Counted from the stretch's first letter, positions 18,647 to 28,096 are shown. The stretch: 64,000 nucleotides of DNA from an uncultured Alistipes sp. (GCA_900541585.1 UQKD01000004.1:62001-126000), one strand, 5' to 3'. A program made the numbers and translations. The notes: generated by a model from the sequence alone, not told the origin.

Positions 18647-20482
18647 ATGAAAAAGAATTTTGTAAAAATACTTTCCTTCGGACTGCTGGCCTGCACGGCC
18701 TGGTCGTGCAGCTTCCTCGACGTGTCCGACGAGCTGGCCGGCGGCATCTCCGACATCTCGCAGGTGTTCAGCAATGTCGACCGCACCAAAAAATGGTATT
18801 CGCAGGTCTTCAACAACCGTCCGGACTATTCGGCCGTCTGGGTCACGGACAGCCCGATGGGAAATCCCTGGACCGCTTATACCGACGAAATCTACACGCG
18901 ACTGGCCAACAATGCGGGCAAGTACACCGAGTGGAACTCGTCCAACGGCAATTCGCAGCGCTGGAACACACTCTACGAGAGCATCCGGCAGGCCAACATC
19001 TTCCTGGAGCAGGCCCGTCCGATCGTGGACGAGGGAGGTCCCGACGCCGCCCGTCTGACCGAAGCGGAGATCAAACTCTACAAGGCCAACGTCCGTTTCA
19101 TGCGTGCGGCCTACCACTATTACCTGATGGAGATGTACGGCCCTGTTCCCATCGTCGACCATTCGATGAAATTGGGTGACGACCTCGACCTTCCGCGCAA
19201 CTCGCTCGACGAGGTGATCGCCTTCATCGACAAAGAGCTGAAGGAGTGCATGGAGGAGATGGCACAGGAACCCTACCACGACAACGAGAATCTCCGCGCC
19301 GTGCCCACCAAGGGCGCCGCACTGGCGCTGCGCGCCAAACTGTGGGTCTACGCCGCCAGCCCGCTCTTCAACGGCGGATGGCCCGAGGCCGTGGCGCTGA
19401 CCAACAAGGACGGCAAGCGGCTCTTCCCCGACCGCGACGACTCGAAACTCCAGACCGCAGTGGAGCGCCTCCGCGATTTCCTCGACTACGCCGAGCAGGG
19501 CAGCCGCTACGAACTGCTCAACACGGGCAACCCGGACAAAGACCTCTACAACCTGTTTCAGGAGTACAACAAGGAGATCATCTGGGCCACCTCGACCAAC
19601 TCGTGGGGCAAGCTGGGCGAGCAGAAGTTCGACACCTTCGCCACCCCGCGCTCGCAGCCCCAGGGCCAGGGCGGCTTCCACGTCCTGCAGGAGCTGGTCG
19701 ACGACTTCTACATGAAGGACGGCAAGCCGGTCAAGGCCACCTCGTTCCTGCCCAAGTCGGAACTCTATCCGGCCAACGAAGCCGAAATGGGAACGTACAA
19801 CGGCGTTCAGGTATCGAAAATGTACATCGACCGCGAACCCCGCTTCTACAACACCATCACCTTCTCGGGCATGAAGTGGCACATGAGCAACCAGGAGATC
19901 CAGTTCTACCGCGGCGGCAAGGACGACAACTCCGTAGCCGACGGCGCCCCGCTCACGGGTTACCTGCTCTACAAACGCATGAACCGCACGGTCTACGGAG
20001 GCAACATCACCGGCGCCGTGACCTCGAAGTACCGTCCGGTGATCATCTTCCGGCTGGCGGAGTTCTACCTGCTCTACGCCGAGATGCTGAACGAGGTCGA
20101 CCCGACGAACGCCGACGTGCTGAAATACGTCAACCTGGTGCGCAGCCGCGCCGGACTGGAGGACCTGGAGGTGCTCAATCCCGCCATCGAGGGCGACCAG
20201 ACATTGCAGCGCGAAGCCATCCGCCGCGAGAGCCGCATCGAGCTGGCGACCGAGGGACAGCGCTACTTCGACGTGCGCCGCTGGATGATCGCCGACAAAG
20301 CGCCCGGCCAGGGCGGCCAGGGCGGCGAGTTCCACGGCATGAACGTCGACCAGCCCCAGCCCGCGTACTACACCCGCACGAAGCTGCAGACCCGCTCTTT
20401 CAAGAACAAGAACTACCTCTACCCCATTCCGCTGGACGAGATCAAGCGCAGCGACGTGCTGGTGCAGAATCCCGGCTGGTAG
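18647..20482 (+). CDS. SusD/RagB-family nutrient-binding lipoprotein
   Basis: The 611-aa protein has a lipoprotein signal (LLACTAWSC). Tetratricopeptide-like helices typical of SusD run through the middle (KANVRFMRAAYHYYLMEMYGPVPIV, KGAALALRAKLWVYAASPLF). The C-terminal signature reads REAIRRESRIELATEGQRYFDVRRW, then KNKNYLYPIPLDEIKRS. It sits on the cell surface as the lid of the SusC barrel and captures the glycan. The sequence is full length. Confidence 0.95.
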   Translation: MKKNFVKILSFGLLACTAWSCSFLDVSDELAGGISDISQVFSNVDRTKKWYSQVFNNRPDYSAVWVTDSPMGNPWTAYTDEIYTRLANNAGKYTEWNSSNGNSQRWNTLYESIRQANIFLEQARPIVDEGGPDAARLTEAEIKLYKANVRFMRAAYHYYLMEMYGPVPIVDHSMKLGDDLDLPRNSLDEVIAFIDKELKECMEEMAQEPYHDNENLRAVPTKGAALALRAKLWVYAASPLFNGGWPEAVALTNKDGKRLFPDRDDSKLQTAVERLRDFLDYAEQGSRYELLNTGNPDKDLYNLFQEYNKEIIWATSTNSWGKLGEQKFDTFATPRSQPQGQGGFHVLQELVDDFYMKDGKPVKATSFLPKSELYPANEAEMGTYNGVQVSKMYIDREPRFYNTITFSGMKWHMSNQEIQFYRGGKDDNSVADGAPLTGYLLYKRMNRTVYGGNITGAVTSKYRPVIIFRLAEFYLLYAEMLNEVDPTNADVLKYVNLVRSRAGLEDLEVLNPAIEGDQTLQREAIRRESRIELATEGQRYFDVRRWMIADKAPGQGGQGGEFHGMNVDQPQPAYYTRTKLQTRSFKNKNYLYPIPLDEIKRSDVLVQNPGW

Positions 20483-20507
20483 GTCCGTATAAACCGATAA
20501 ACTTACG

Positions 20508-22250
20508 ATGATGAAAAAAATAAGCATATTTCTGTTGGCAGCGGCCGTCCTGCTGGGCGGCGGCTGCGAAGACAGTTCCGACACGGACAAGGTGATCCCC
20601 GTCTCGGCGATCGCGCTGGATTCGTCGCTGAGCGGCGGCATCACGATGGAGGTCGGCCAGACGACGAACATCGCCGGCAAGGTGACGATACTCCCCGAGG
20701 ACGCCACGAACACCACCGAATCCTACGAGTCGTCGAACGCGGAGATCGTCGCGGTCGACGGGTCGGGCGCCGTGAAGGCCCTCAAGCCGGGCCTGGCGAT
20801 GATCACCATCAGCGTGGGCGGCAAGCACACGCATTTCGAGGTGAAGGTCGAGGCGAAGAAGGTTCCCGTCGAGAGCGTCACGCTCCCCGCCGAACTGGCC
20901 GACGGCGTCACGCTGAAGATCGGCGAAACGCTCGACATCGCCGGCAAGGCGATCATCACGCCCGAGAACGCCACCGAACGGACCGAGAGCTACTCTTCGT
21001 CGGTTCCGATGATCGCATCGGTCAGCGAGGAGGGCGTCGTAACGGCGATCGCAATCGGGGAAACGACGATCACAATCACTGTCGGCGACAAATCCGCCCG
21101 TTTCACCCTCACGGTCGAGAAGATAGCCGTGGAATCGGTCACGCTGCCCGAGGAACTGACCAAGGGCGTCACGCTGAAAAAAGGTGAAACGCTCGACATC
21201 GCCGGCAAGGCGACCGTCAAGCCCGAAAACGCCACGAACCGCGCAGAAAGCTACGATTCGTCGGACAAGAACATCGCCACGGTCAGCGCCGAGGGTCTCG
21301 TAACGGCAGTCGAAATCGGCAAGACGACGATTTCCGTCTCGGTCGACGGCGTCCAGGCATCGTTCGAACTGACCGTCGCCGAAGATGTTCCGGTGGCACT
21401 CGAGAAGATCGAAATCAAGAACGGAGCCACCGCCATTCAAGGCTCGGCATCGGTCGTTCTCGGAGAGAACACGACGTTCGACCTCTACGCGCAGCTCCAG
21501 CTCTCGCCCGCGAACCAGACCGAAGGGGTGAAATACATCGCCTACGGTCCGGAAGAGATCGCCACGATCGACGAAAACGGCATCGTCACCTGCAAAGGCG
21601 TCGGTACGGTCACGTTCGTCATCCTCGCCAAGAGCAATCCGGCCAATCCGGGCGACGACTTCAAGAACGCCGGGGCCAAGAAGGCCTATTTCGCCGTCAA
21701 CATCACCGACCCCCACGACCTCGACCGTACGGGATGGGAAGTTTCCGCAAATTCGGGTGCGATCAGCGGCACGGCAGGAAGCAAGACGGCTGCGTTCGAC
21801 AACGTTTTCGATCCCGGCGTTTTCAAAGATGTGAAAGGATCGAATTTCGGTTTGACCAAACCGACCACTGCCGACGGCGAGGTATGGTTCGTCGTGGATA
21901 TGCAGAAAGAGCAGACGGTGAACTATTTCCGTCTGATGCACCAGTCCTGCCGCAACACAGACCGGAGTTGCAGGTGGAAAAAATTCTCGGCAATCCTGGG
22001 CAGCAACGACGGCGAAACCTTCACGCAGATCGCATCCGACGTCGAGGTTCCGAACCTGGACAATGCTCCGGGAATCGACCCCAACGACGGAGGCTCGCGG
22101 AATATCGACAAATACCACACGTGTTCGAATGTCAAACTCCCGAACACGGTGAAATACCGCTACCTGAAATTCGTCGGGAAGAAAGACTGCTTCACGGGAA
22201 CCGCCAAGACCTGTCAGTTCTCGGAAATGTACCTCGGTCTCGACGAATAG
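20508..22250 (+). CDS. Surface lipoprotein with Big2 Ig-like repeats and discoidin-like C-terminus
   Basis: The 580-aa protein has a lipoprotein signal (LLGGGC). Three tandem bacterial Ig-like (Big2) repeats of about 87 residues follow (about 28-290), each with PVESVTLP...GETLDIAGKA...SSNxxIATVSxEGVVTA...VTVGDK-like segments. A fourth, more divergent one extends to about 395. The last 180 residues (DRTGWEVSA..., EVWFVVDMQKEQTVNYFRLMH, SDVEVP, YRYLKFVG) look like an F5/8 type C (discoidin, CBM32-like) domain. Its place right after susD is that of a surface glycan-binding protein (SusE/SusF role). Binding is inferred from position and fold. Confidence 0.8.
   Translation: MMKKISIFLLAAAVLLGGGCEDSSDTDKVIPVSAIALDSSLSGGITMEVGQTTNIAGKVTILPEDATNTTESYESSNAEIVAVDGSGAVKALKPGLAMITISVGGKHTHFEVKVEAKKVPVESVTLPAELADGVTLKIGETLDIAGKAIITPENATERTESYSSSVPMIASVSEEGVVTAIAIGETTITITVGDKSARFTLTVEKIAVESVTLPEELTKGVTLKKGETLDIAGKATVKPENATNRAESYDSSDKNIATVSAEGLVTAVEIGKTTISVSVDGVQASFELTVAEDVPVALEKIEIKNGATAIQGSASVVLGENTTFDLYAQLQLSPANQTEGVKYIAYGPEEIATIDENGIVTCKGVGTVTFVILAKSNPANPGDDFKNAGAKKAYFAVNITDPHDLDRTGWEVSANSGAISGTAGSKTAAFDNVFDPGVFKDVKGSNFGLTKPTTADGEVWFVVDMQKEQTVNYFRLMHQSCRNTDRSCRWKKFSAILGSNDGETFTQIASDVEVPNLDNAPGIDPNDGGSRNIDKYHTCSNVKLPNTVKYRYLKFVGKKDCFTGTAKTCQFSEMYLGLDE
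20600..21385 (+). repeat. Tandem 261-nt coding repeats (Big2 units)
   Basis: Units 2 and 3 are offset by exactly 261 nt (87 codons). For example, 28 nt are identical at 20925-20952 and 21186-21213. Unit 1 is more diverged. Such units may expand or contract by recombination. Confidence 0.7.
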
Positions 22251-22328
22251 ACTTTTCGGCTCCGGCGGTCATTTGCAACCCGGCCGCCGGAGTCCGGAAT
22301 CTTTAACCGAAAAAACGACATTTGAATT

Positions 22329-23498
22329 ATGAAAAAAATATGTATTTGTCTGTTCGCCGCGGCGGCCCTGCTGGGCGCAGGCTGTGAAGACAACGTGCCC
22401 GAACCGGGTACGATGGAGGTTCCCGTGGAGAGCGTCACGCTCGACGAGGAGTTGAGCGGAGGCCTCGTCATGGAGGTCGGCGAGACACGGGACGTATCGC
22501 TCAAAGTGAAGGTGGAACCCGTAAACGCCACCGACCTGGCGGAACTCTTCTACTCCTCGAACGTCGAAGTGGCAACGGTCAGCCCCAAGGGCGTCGTAAC
22601 GGCCCAGAAGGCCGGAATCACCATGATCTCGATCTATGTGAGCGGCATCGAAACCTACTTCACGGTAACGGTCGTCGACCGGATTCCCATCGACATCGAG
22701 TCGATCTCCTTCTCCAACCCGACCATGGAGGCATACGCCGGAGTCGGTTACAACCTCTACGTCTCGACCGAACCGCTCGACCAGAACGAGGGCGTGATCT
22801 TCACCTCCTCCGATCCTTCGATCGCGACGGTGGACGCCGAAACCGGTCGCATGTTGTGTCTCCGGATCGGAGAGGTCACCATTACGGCCGCCGCAAAGAA
22901 TCATCCCGACATCAAGGCCACGATGACCGTTTCGATCACCGAGTTCTTCGGCGACTACGACCGCAGCAAATGGTCGATGAGCTTCTCGCACGGCTGGAAA
23001 GCCGACTCGTCCATCGGAAGCAGCGCGACCGCCGCTATCGACAGCAATGAAAGCACGACGCTGTCGATGGACCGTCCGGGCAGAAACGGCCTTTCCGCCA
23101 CCGACGAAATCTGGTTCCAGATCGACCGCGGCGACAATCCGGGCAAGGTCAATTACGTGCGGATCCGTCACCGTCCGGAGGGCAACAACAACGACAACCG
23201 TCTCGTCCGCTGGTGGGGATTCAACCGCATCGAGGGCAGCAACGACGGCAAGAACTTCGAAATCATCGCCGAGCGCGTCGCGCTGACGCCCGATCCGAAC
23301 GTATACGAAAACCTGCTGACGGACAATGTCGCCATCCCGGAGAACGAATATCGTTATCTGCGGTTCATCGGCTGGAACGACGTTACCACCGCAGCTCCGC
23401 AGTTGGGCTTCTACTGCGCTCGCGGCGTGGATCACGGCGGGATCAACCCGGGCAACACCATCCAGATCAACGAAATCTACCTCGGCCGCGCAAAATAA
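22329..23498 (+). CDS. Second Big2-type surface lipoprotein with discoidin-like C-terminus
   Basis: The 389-aa protein has a lipoprotein signal (LLGAGC). Two Ig-like Big2 units follow (about residues 30-200; PVESVTLDEELSGGLVMEVGET, SNVEVATVSPKGVVTAQKAG). The C-terminus is F5/8-C-like (FGDYDRSKWSMSFSH, DEIWFQIDRGDNPGKVNYVRIRHRP, YRYLRFIGWND). It is a shorter paralogue of the preceding protein, so the two probably derive from one duplicated surface glycan-binding protein. It is the last gene before a terminator. Confidence 0.8.
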   Translation: MKKICICLFAAAALLGAGCEDNVPEPGTMEVPVESVTLDEELSGGLVMEVGETRDVSLKVKVEPVNATDLAELFYSSNVEVATVSPKGVVTAQKAGITMISIYVSGIETYFTVTVVDRIPIDIESISFSNPTMEAYAGVGYNLYVSTEPLDQNEGVIFTSSDPSIATVDAETGRMLCLRIGEVTITAAAKNHPDIKATMTVSITEFFGDYDRSKWSMSFSHGWKADSSIGSSATAAIDSNESTTLSMDRPGRNGLSATDEIWFQIDRGDNPGKVNYVRIRHRPEGNNNDNRLVRWWGFNRIEGSNDGKNFEIIAERVALTPDPNVYENLLTDNVAIPENEYRYLRFIGWNDVTTAAPQLGFYCARGVDHGGINPGNTIQINEIYLGRAK

Positions 23499-23519
23499 GC
23501 CGCCGGACTTTGTAAACGG

Positions 23520-23555
23520 AAAGGCTCAAAGAACATCTCTTTGGGCCTTTTCTTT
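23520..23555 (+). terminator. Terminator after the SusCD operon
   Basis: A 13-bp stem (23520-23532 with 23538-23550, one G-T wobble) with an ACATC loop is followed by TCTTT. It lies between the second Big2 lipoprotein and the GH115 gene, so GH115 is either read through to or separately transcribed. Confidence 0.8.
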
Positions 23556-23562
23556 AACTTCG
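23555..23562 (+). promoter_or_regulatory. Possible -7 element for GH115
   Basis: TAACTTCG differs from TAnnTTTG at one position and lies directly after the terminator. The same octamer occurs upstream of efp. Transcription from it would begin at about the first ATG of GH115 (23569). Confidence 0.35.
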
Positions 23563-23568
23563 GAAACA

Positions 23569-26535
23569 ATGCAGACTACAATGCGAAAAAGCATCTTATT
23601 CTTAACCTTTTTGTGTCTCCAGGCCGGTGCGCTGCGGGCACAGGTGACGCTGACCGAACGGGCCGCGGCCCGCACGGACTTCGAACTGATCACCGCGGAC
23701 GGCACCGCCGCCGTCTGTTACGATGCCGCGGACGCCGCGGTCGTGGGGACCGCCGCCGGGCTGTTCGCCGCGGACGTCGCACGCGTGACGGGCCGCGAAA
23801 TCCCCGTCGTCGACGGGTCGGAACTCCCCGCGAAGACCCGCTGTGCGGTGATCGTCGGGACGGTCGGCCAAAGCCGCTGGATCGACGAGCTGGCCGCCGC
23901 AAAAAAGATCGACGTCACCCCCATCGAGGGCGGCTGGGAGCGTTACACGCTCCGGCTGGTCGACCGCCCGGGCCACGGACTGCGCAAAGCGCTGGTCATC
24001 GCGGGCAGCGACCGCCGCGGCACGGCCTACGGGCTGCTCTCGGTGTCGCGCGCCATCGGCGTAAACCCCTGGTACTGGTGGGCGGACGCCCCGGTGGAGC
24101 GCCGGGACCGAGTGACGCTGCGCGTCGCGGACTACACATCGCCAACCCCGTCGGTGAAATACCGCGGTATCTTCATCAACGACGAGGACTGGGGACTCTA
24201 CCGCTGGGCGAAGGAGAACTTCGAAAAGGAGTTGGGCAACATCGGTCCGAAAACCTACGAGAAAGTGTGCGAACTGCTGCTCCGCCTCCAGGCCAACTAC
24301 CTGGCCCCGGCGATGCACGACGCCACGACGGCGTTCTACAAGATTCCCGAAAACCGCGTGATCGCCGACCGCTACGGAATTGCAATCGGCTCGTCGCACT
24401 GCGAACCGCTGGGACTGAACACCGCCAGCGAGTGGGACTCGAAGACGATGGGCGAATGGGACTACGTGAACAACAGGGCCGGGGTGGACCGGGTGCTGAA
24501 AGAGCGCGTCGAGACGTCGGCCCCCTATGAAAACGTCTACACGCTGGCCCTGCGGGGGCTGCACGACCGGGCGATGGCCGGCAGCGAGGACCTCAACGCA
24601 CGGAAAGCCACGATGCAGGAGGCCCTGCTGGCCCAGCGGCAAACCCTGGCCGACGTACTGGGCAAACCCGCGGAGGAGATTCCGCAGGTCTTCACGCCCT
24701 ACAAGGAGGTGCTCGACGTCTACAACCGCGGGTTGCAGCTTCCCGACGACGTGACGATCATCTGGCCCGACGACAACTACGGCTACATGAAACGGCTGAG
24801 CAGCCCCGAGGAGCAGAAACGCTCGGGGCGTTCGGGCGTCTACTACCACTCGTCCTACCTGGGCCGTCCCCACGACTACCTGTGGATGAACACTACCTCG
24901 CCGACGCTGATGTACGAGGAGCTGCGCAAGGCCTACGATTCGACGGCCGACCGCGTATGGCTGCTGAACGCCGGGGACATCAAATCGTGCGAATTCGCCG
25001 TGGATTTCTTCCTGGCGATGGCGTATGACATCGACGCTTTCGATTTCCGACGTGCCGCCAGCTACCGTGCCGAGTGGATGAGCGGCCTGCTGGGCCGCGA
25101 GCATTTCGACGAGTTCCGGGAGATTTCCGATGCGTTCTACCACCTCGCCTTCGTCCGCAAGCCCGAATTCATGGGCTGGGGCTACCAATGGGCCACCGAC
25201 AAGCACGGCAAGGAGCGGAACACGGACACCGACTTCTCCTTCGCCAACTACCGCGAAGCCGACCGGCGTCTGGAAGCCTACGCGCAGATCGCCGGTCGCG
25301 TGACCTCGCTGTTGGAGCGGATGCCCGAAAAAGACAGGGCGTGCTTCTATCAAGTGCTCTATTACCCGGTGAAGGCGTGCGAACTGCTGAACCGGATGGT
25401 GCTCCGCGGGCAGCAGAACCGCCGCTATGCCACGCAGCAGCGCGCCGCGACCGACGCGCTGGCCGCCGAAAGCCGCATGTGCCACGACAGCCTGCAGGTG
25501 ATCACGGCCGGTTACAACGCCCTGCTCGGCGGCAAGTGGGACCACGTGATGACGATGAACCAGGGCTTCGCCTCCTCCTACTTCCAGCTCCCGGAACTGC
25601 GGAGCGCACAGCTCGCTCCCCGCGCCGTGCTGGAAGTCGAAGCCGAAGGCGAAGATGTGATGAAGGGAGTGCGGAGCTACCACATGCTCCCGGCATTCAA
25701 CACGTTCCTGCGCCGCTCCTACTTCGTGGACGTCTACAACAAGGGCGGCGGACCGCTGCAATGGAATGCCGAGGCAAGCGACGACTGGATCGTGCTGAGC
25801 CGGACTGCGGGCACGACCCGCACCGGGGAGCGGATCGAGGTGTCGGTGGACTGGTCGAAAGTCCCCGTCGGGGATGCCGTTTCGGGCTGCCTGACGATCA
25901 AAAGCGCCGGCGGGGAGAGCCGCCGCGTGCTGGTCTCGGTCTTCAACCCGGCTTCGCCCGCCCGCGAGGAGGTGCAGGGACTCTACGTCCAGCACAACGG
26001 ATACATTTCGATCCCGGCGGCGGACTTCCACCGCAAACGCGAAAACGACGCAATCCGCATCCGGCAGATCCCGAACCTCGGCATCGAGAACACGGCGATC
26101 CAGCTGGGCGACCCGACGGCTCCGAAACAGAACACCCGGAGGCGGGAGGTTCCCTGCGTGGAATACGATTTCTACACGTTCGAACAGGGTTCGGTCGACG
26201 TTTACACCTACGTTCTGCCGACCTTCGTGATCAGCGCCGACCGGGGATATGCCGGACACGAGGCGACGAACCTCGAAACCCAGTACGGAGTCTGCATCGA
26301 CGAAGGTCCGGTGATGAACCCCTCGACCTCGTCGATCGAGTATGCACAGATCTGGTACGAGAGCGTACTGCGGAACTGTCGGGTGAACAAAACGACGCTG
26401 CACATCGGCAAACCCGGCCGGCACACGGTGAAAATCCTGTGCGGCGACGCCGGCACGGTGCTCCAGAAGATCGTGCTGGACTTCGGCGGCATGAAACGCT
26501 CCTACCAAGGACCGCCGCCCACCCGCGCCGAATAA
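23569..26535 (+). CDS. GH115 alpha-glucuronidase
   Basis: The 988-aa protein has a Sec signal peptide (SILFLTFLCLQAGALRAQ). The GH115 domain shows FINDEDWGLYRWAKENF, ANYLAPAMHDATTAFYKIPEN, IGSSHCEPLGLN, TIIWPDDNYGYMKRL and YYHSSYLGRPHDYLWM, followed by the C-terminal GH115 beta domain (about 830-985). GH115 enzymes release alpha-1,2-linked glucuronic acid or its 4-O-methyl ether from xylan side chains or arabinogalactan, including internal residues. I chose the start at 23569 because the upstream in-frame extension crosses the terminator; the ATG at 23581 is an equally plausible start. It is the clearest clue that the PUL targets a glucuronic-acid-bearing glycan. Confidence 0.9.
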   Translation: MQTTMRKSILFLTFLCLQAGALRAQVTLTERAAARTDFELITADGTAAVCYDAADAAVVGTAAGLFAADVARVTGREIPVVDGSELPAKTRCAVIVGTVGQSRWIDELAAAKKIDVTPIEGGWERYTLRLVDRPGHGLRKALVIAGSDRRGTAYGLLSVSRAIGVNPWYWWADAPVERRDRVTLRVADYTSPTPSVKYRGIFINDEDWGLYRWAKENFEKELGNIGPKTYEKVCELLLRLQANYLAPAMHDATTAFYKIPENRVIADRYGIAIGSSHCEPLGLNTASEWDSKTMGEWDYVNNRAGVDRVLKERVETSAPYENVYTLALRGLHDRAMAGSEDLNARKATMQEALLAQRQTLADVLGKPAEEIPQVFTPYKEVLDVYNRGLQLPDDVTIIWPDDNYGYMKRLSSPEEQKRSGRSGVYYHSSYLGRPHDYLWMNTTSPTLMYEELRKAYDSTADRVWLLNAGDIKSCEFAVDFFLAMAYDIDAFDFRRAASYRAEWMSGLLGREHFDEFREISDAFYHLAFVRKPEFMGWGYQWATDKHGKERNTDTDFSFANYREADRRLEAYAQIAGRVTSLLERMPEKDRACFYQVLYYPVKACELLNRMVLRGQQNRRYATQQRAATDALAAESRMCHDSLQVITAGYNALLGGKWDHVMTMNQGFASSYFQLPELRSAQLAPRAVLEVEAEGEDVMKGVRSYHMLPAFNTFLRRSYFVDVYNKGGGPLQWNAEASDDWIVLSRTAGTTRTGERIEVSVDWSKVPVGDAVSGCLTIKSAGGESRRVLVSVFNPASPAREEVQGLYVQHNGYISIPAADFHRKRENDAIRIRQIPNLGIENTAIQLGDPTAPKQNTRRREVPCVEYDFYTFEQGSVDVYTYVLPTFVISADRGYAGHEATNLETQYGVCIDEGPVMNPSTSSIEYAQIWYESVLRNCRVNKTTLHIGKPGRHTVKILCGDAGTVLQKIVLDFGGMKRSYQGPPPTRAE

Positions 26536-26542
26536 CCACCGA

Positions 26543-26574
26543 AAAAAGGTCCGGATCGCTCCGGACCTTTTTCA
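26543..26574 (+). terminator. Terminator after GH115
   Basis: A perfect 13-bp stem (26543-26555 with 26560-26572) has a TCGC loop. The 3' arm ends in T5, so it works as an intrinsic terminator for the rightward PUL. Confidence 0.9.
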
Positions 26575-26627
26575 TTGCGGGGAAAAGCCACCGGTCCCCG
26601 CGAAAAAGGGCGGCAGCAGGCAGCGGC

Positions 26628-26743
26628 TTTTAAGCGGGATCGTTCCGGGCAGTGCGGAGAACGGGGCGGATGGAATGTACCGAAGTACTATCCATCCGCC
26701 CCGTTCGAGGGATGTGCGGAACGGTTCCGCCTGAAATCGGAAA
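26628..26743. repeat. Structured intergenic repeat element, copy 1
   Basis: A perfect 16-bp inverted repeat (26659-26674 with 26691-26706) is capped by GTAC-CGAA-GTAC. A second small hairpin follows (GCGGAA...TTCCGC). The 83-nt core (26661-26743) ends exactly at the stop codon of efp. It shares blocks, order and length with the element at 30670-30752: ACGGGGCGGATGG, the GTAC pair, GAGGGATGTGCGGAA, then AAATCG. Weaker similarity extends 33 nt further upstream in both. Confidence 0.7.
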
Positions 26744-27331
26744 CTACTTGATGCGCTCGTAGTACTCGCGGGTCCGGGTGTCGACGCGGATCTTGTCACC
26801 CGTGTTGATGAACAGGGGCACACGGATCGTGGCGCCGTCCTTCGCCGTCGCGGAGTTCACCGTGGCGGGTTTGAGCGAGTTAGTCGACGCCGTGTCGCCC
26901 TTGATACCCGGCTCGGTGTAGATCACCTCCATATCGACGATCGGAGGAAGTTCGGCCGAAAGAACGGCCTCCTTCTCGGTGTGGAACATCACCTCGACGA
27001 TCTGGCCATCGGTGATCAGGTCGTAGTTGTTGATCAGGTTCCGGTCGATGTTGATCTCCTCGAAAGTCTCGGTGTGCATGAAATGTGCTCCCAGGTCATC
27101 CTCATAGGTGAACTGATAGGGACGGCGCTCGACGCGCACCTGCTCGATCTTCTGGCCTACCGACGAGAAAGTGTTTTCCAGCACGCGGCCGTTTTCCAGA
27201 TTCTTGAGTTTCGAACGGACGAAGGCAGGGCCCTTGCCCGGTTTGCAGTGCTGGAAATCGACCACAAGGAACGTCTTGCCGTCCATTTCGATACACATGC
27301 CGATCTTGATGTCTGCTGCTGTAATTGTCAT
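26744..27331 (-). CDS. efp: Translation elongation factor P
   Basis: The 195-aa protein has the three-domain EF-P layout. An N-terminal KOW-like domain (ITAADIKIGMCIEMDGKTFLVVDFQHCKPGKGPAF) carries Lys33 at the loop tip, the position that in other bacteria may be modified. It is followed by two OB domains, with the C-terminal signature INTGDKIRVDTRTREYYERIK. EF-P relieves ribosome stalling at proline stretches. The gene stands alone on the - strand, and its stop codon abuts the repeat element at 26628-26743. Confidence 0.95.
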   Translation of the reverse strand: MTITAADIKIGMCIEMDGKTFLVVDFQHCKPGKGPAFVRSKLKNLENGRVLENTFSSVGQKIEQVRVERRPYQFTYEDDLGAHFMHTETFEEINIDRNLINNYDLITDGQIVEVMFHTEKEAVLSAELPPIVDMEVIYTEPGIKGDTASTNSLKPATVNSATAKDGATIRVPLFINTGDKIRVDTRTREYYERIK

Positions 27332-27367
27332 AGGAATATGGTTTATAATTGTTGTTTTTTCGCGGCG

Positions 27368-27375
27368 CGAAGTTA
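27368..27375 (-). promoter_or_regulatory. Possible -7 element of efp
   Basis: The - strand reads TAACTTCG, one mismatch from TAnnTTTG, 36 nt before the efp start codon. Confidence 0.4.
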
Positions 27376-27440
27376 CGAAAAAAATCCGGAAATTCCTATT
27401 CCCGGGGCCACGGCCCGCTGCAAACGCCCGCAGAACGTCC

Positions 27441-28049
27441 TCAAAGCTCTATCGCCTTGCATTTGAGGCCCATCTGCCGGATTTTCTCCAGCGTGCGGGG
27501 CAGGGCGTAGCGCATGTTGCGGAAGGCCTTTTCGCTGTCGTGGAAAACCACGATGGCGCCCGGCGCGAGGTACTTCGTAACGTTCTTCAGGCATGTGCGG
27601 GGCGAGAGGCGGCGGTTGTAGTCGCGCGAAATGATGTCCCACATCACCAGCTTGTAACGCTGCCCCAGGAAACGCGCCTGCGCAGGGGTGATGCGCGCAT
27701 AGGGAGGGCGGAAAAGTTCGCTGTGGATCAGATCGTTGGCGAAATCCACATCCTCCGTATAGCGTTCGAGGCTCATGCCCCACCCCTTCTGGTGCGAATA
27801 GGTGTGGTTGCCCACCTTGTGTCCGGCGTCGAGAATGCGCCGGTAAAGGTCGGGATACATCTCGACGTTCTTGCCCAGCACGAAGAAGGTCGCTTTGGCA
27901 TCGTACTTGTCCAGCGTCGAGAGAATCCACTCCGTGACGCCCGGCGTCGGACCGTCGTCGAAGGTCAGGAACACGCCGTCCTCGTCGTCGATCTCCCAGA
28001 TCAGGTCCGGCATCAGGCGCCGGACTATTTTTGGCGGTTTCAAACGCAT
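27441..28049 (-). CDS. NodB-type polysaccharide deacetylase family protein
   Basis: The 202-aa protein contains the NodB homology motifs: TFDDGPTPG (catalytic and metal Asp), NHTYSHQKGW (metal His pair), LFRPPYARITP, WDIISRDYN and VVFHDSEKA. It lacks a clear signal peptide; the start MRLKPPKIVRRLMP is basic. These enzymes remove N- or O-acetyl groups from peptidoglycan or other envelope glycans. The substrate here is unknown. A -7 element 8-15 nt upstream would give a nearly leaderless mRNA. Confidence 0.85.
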   Translation of the reverse strand: MRLKPPKIVRRLMPDLIWEIDDEDGVFLTFDDGPTPGVTEWILSTLDKYDAKATFFVLGKNVEMYPDLYRRILDAGHKVGNHTYSHQKGWGMSLERYTEDVDFANDLIHSELFRPPYARITPAQARFLGQRYKLVMWDIISRDYNRRLSPRTCLKNVTKYLAPGAIVVFHDSEKAFRNMRYALPRTLEKIRQMGLKCKAIEL

Positions 28050-28056
28050 AGCGCGG

Positions 28057-28064
28057 CAAAAATA
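28057..28064 (-). promoter_or_regulatory. -7 element of the deacetylase gene (near-leaderless)
   Basis: The - strand reads TATTTTTG (TAnnTTTG). Its last base is 8 nt before the start codon, so transcription would begin at or within a few bases of the ATG. Confidence 0.5.
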
Positions 28065-28096
28065 ATGAAATTCCGTGCCATTTGGAAAAATATACG

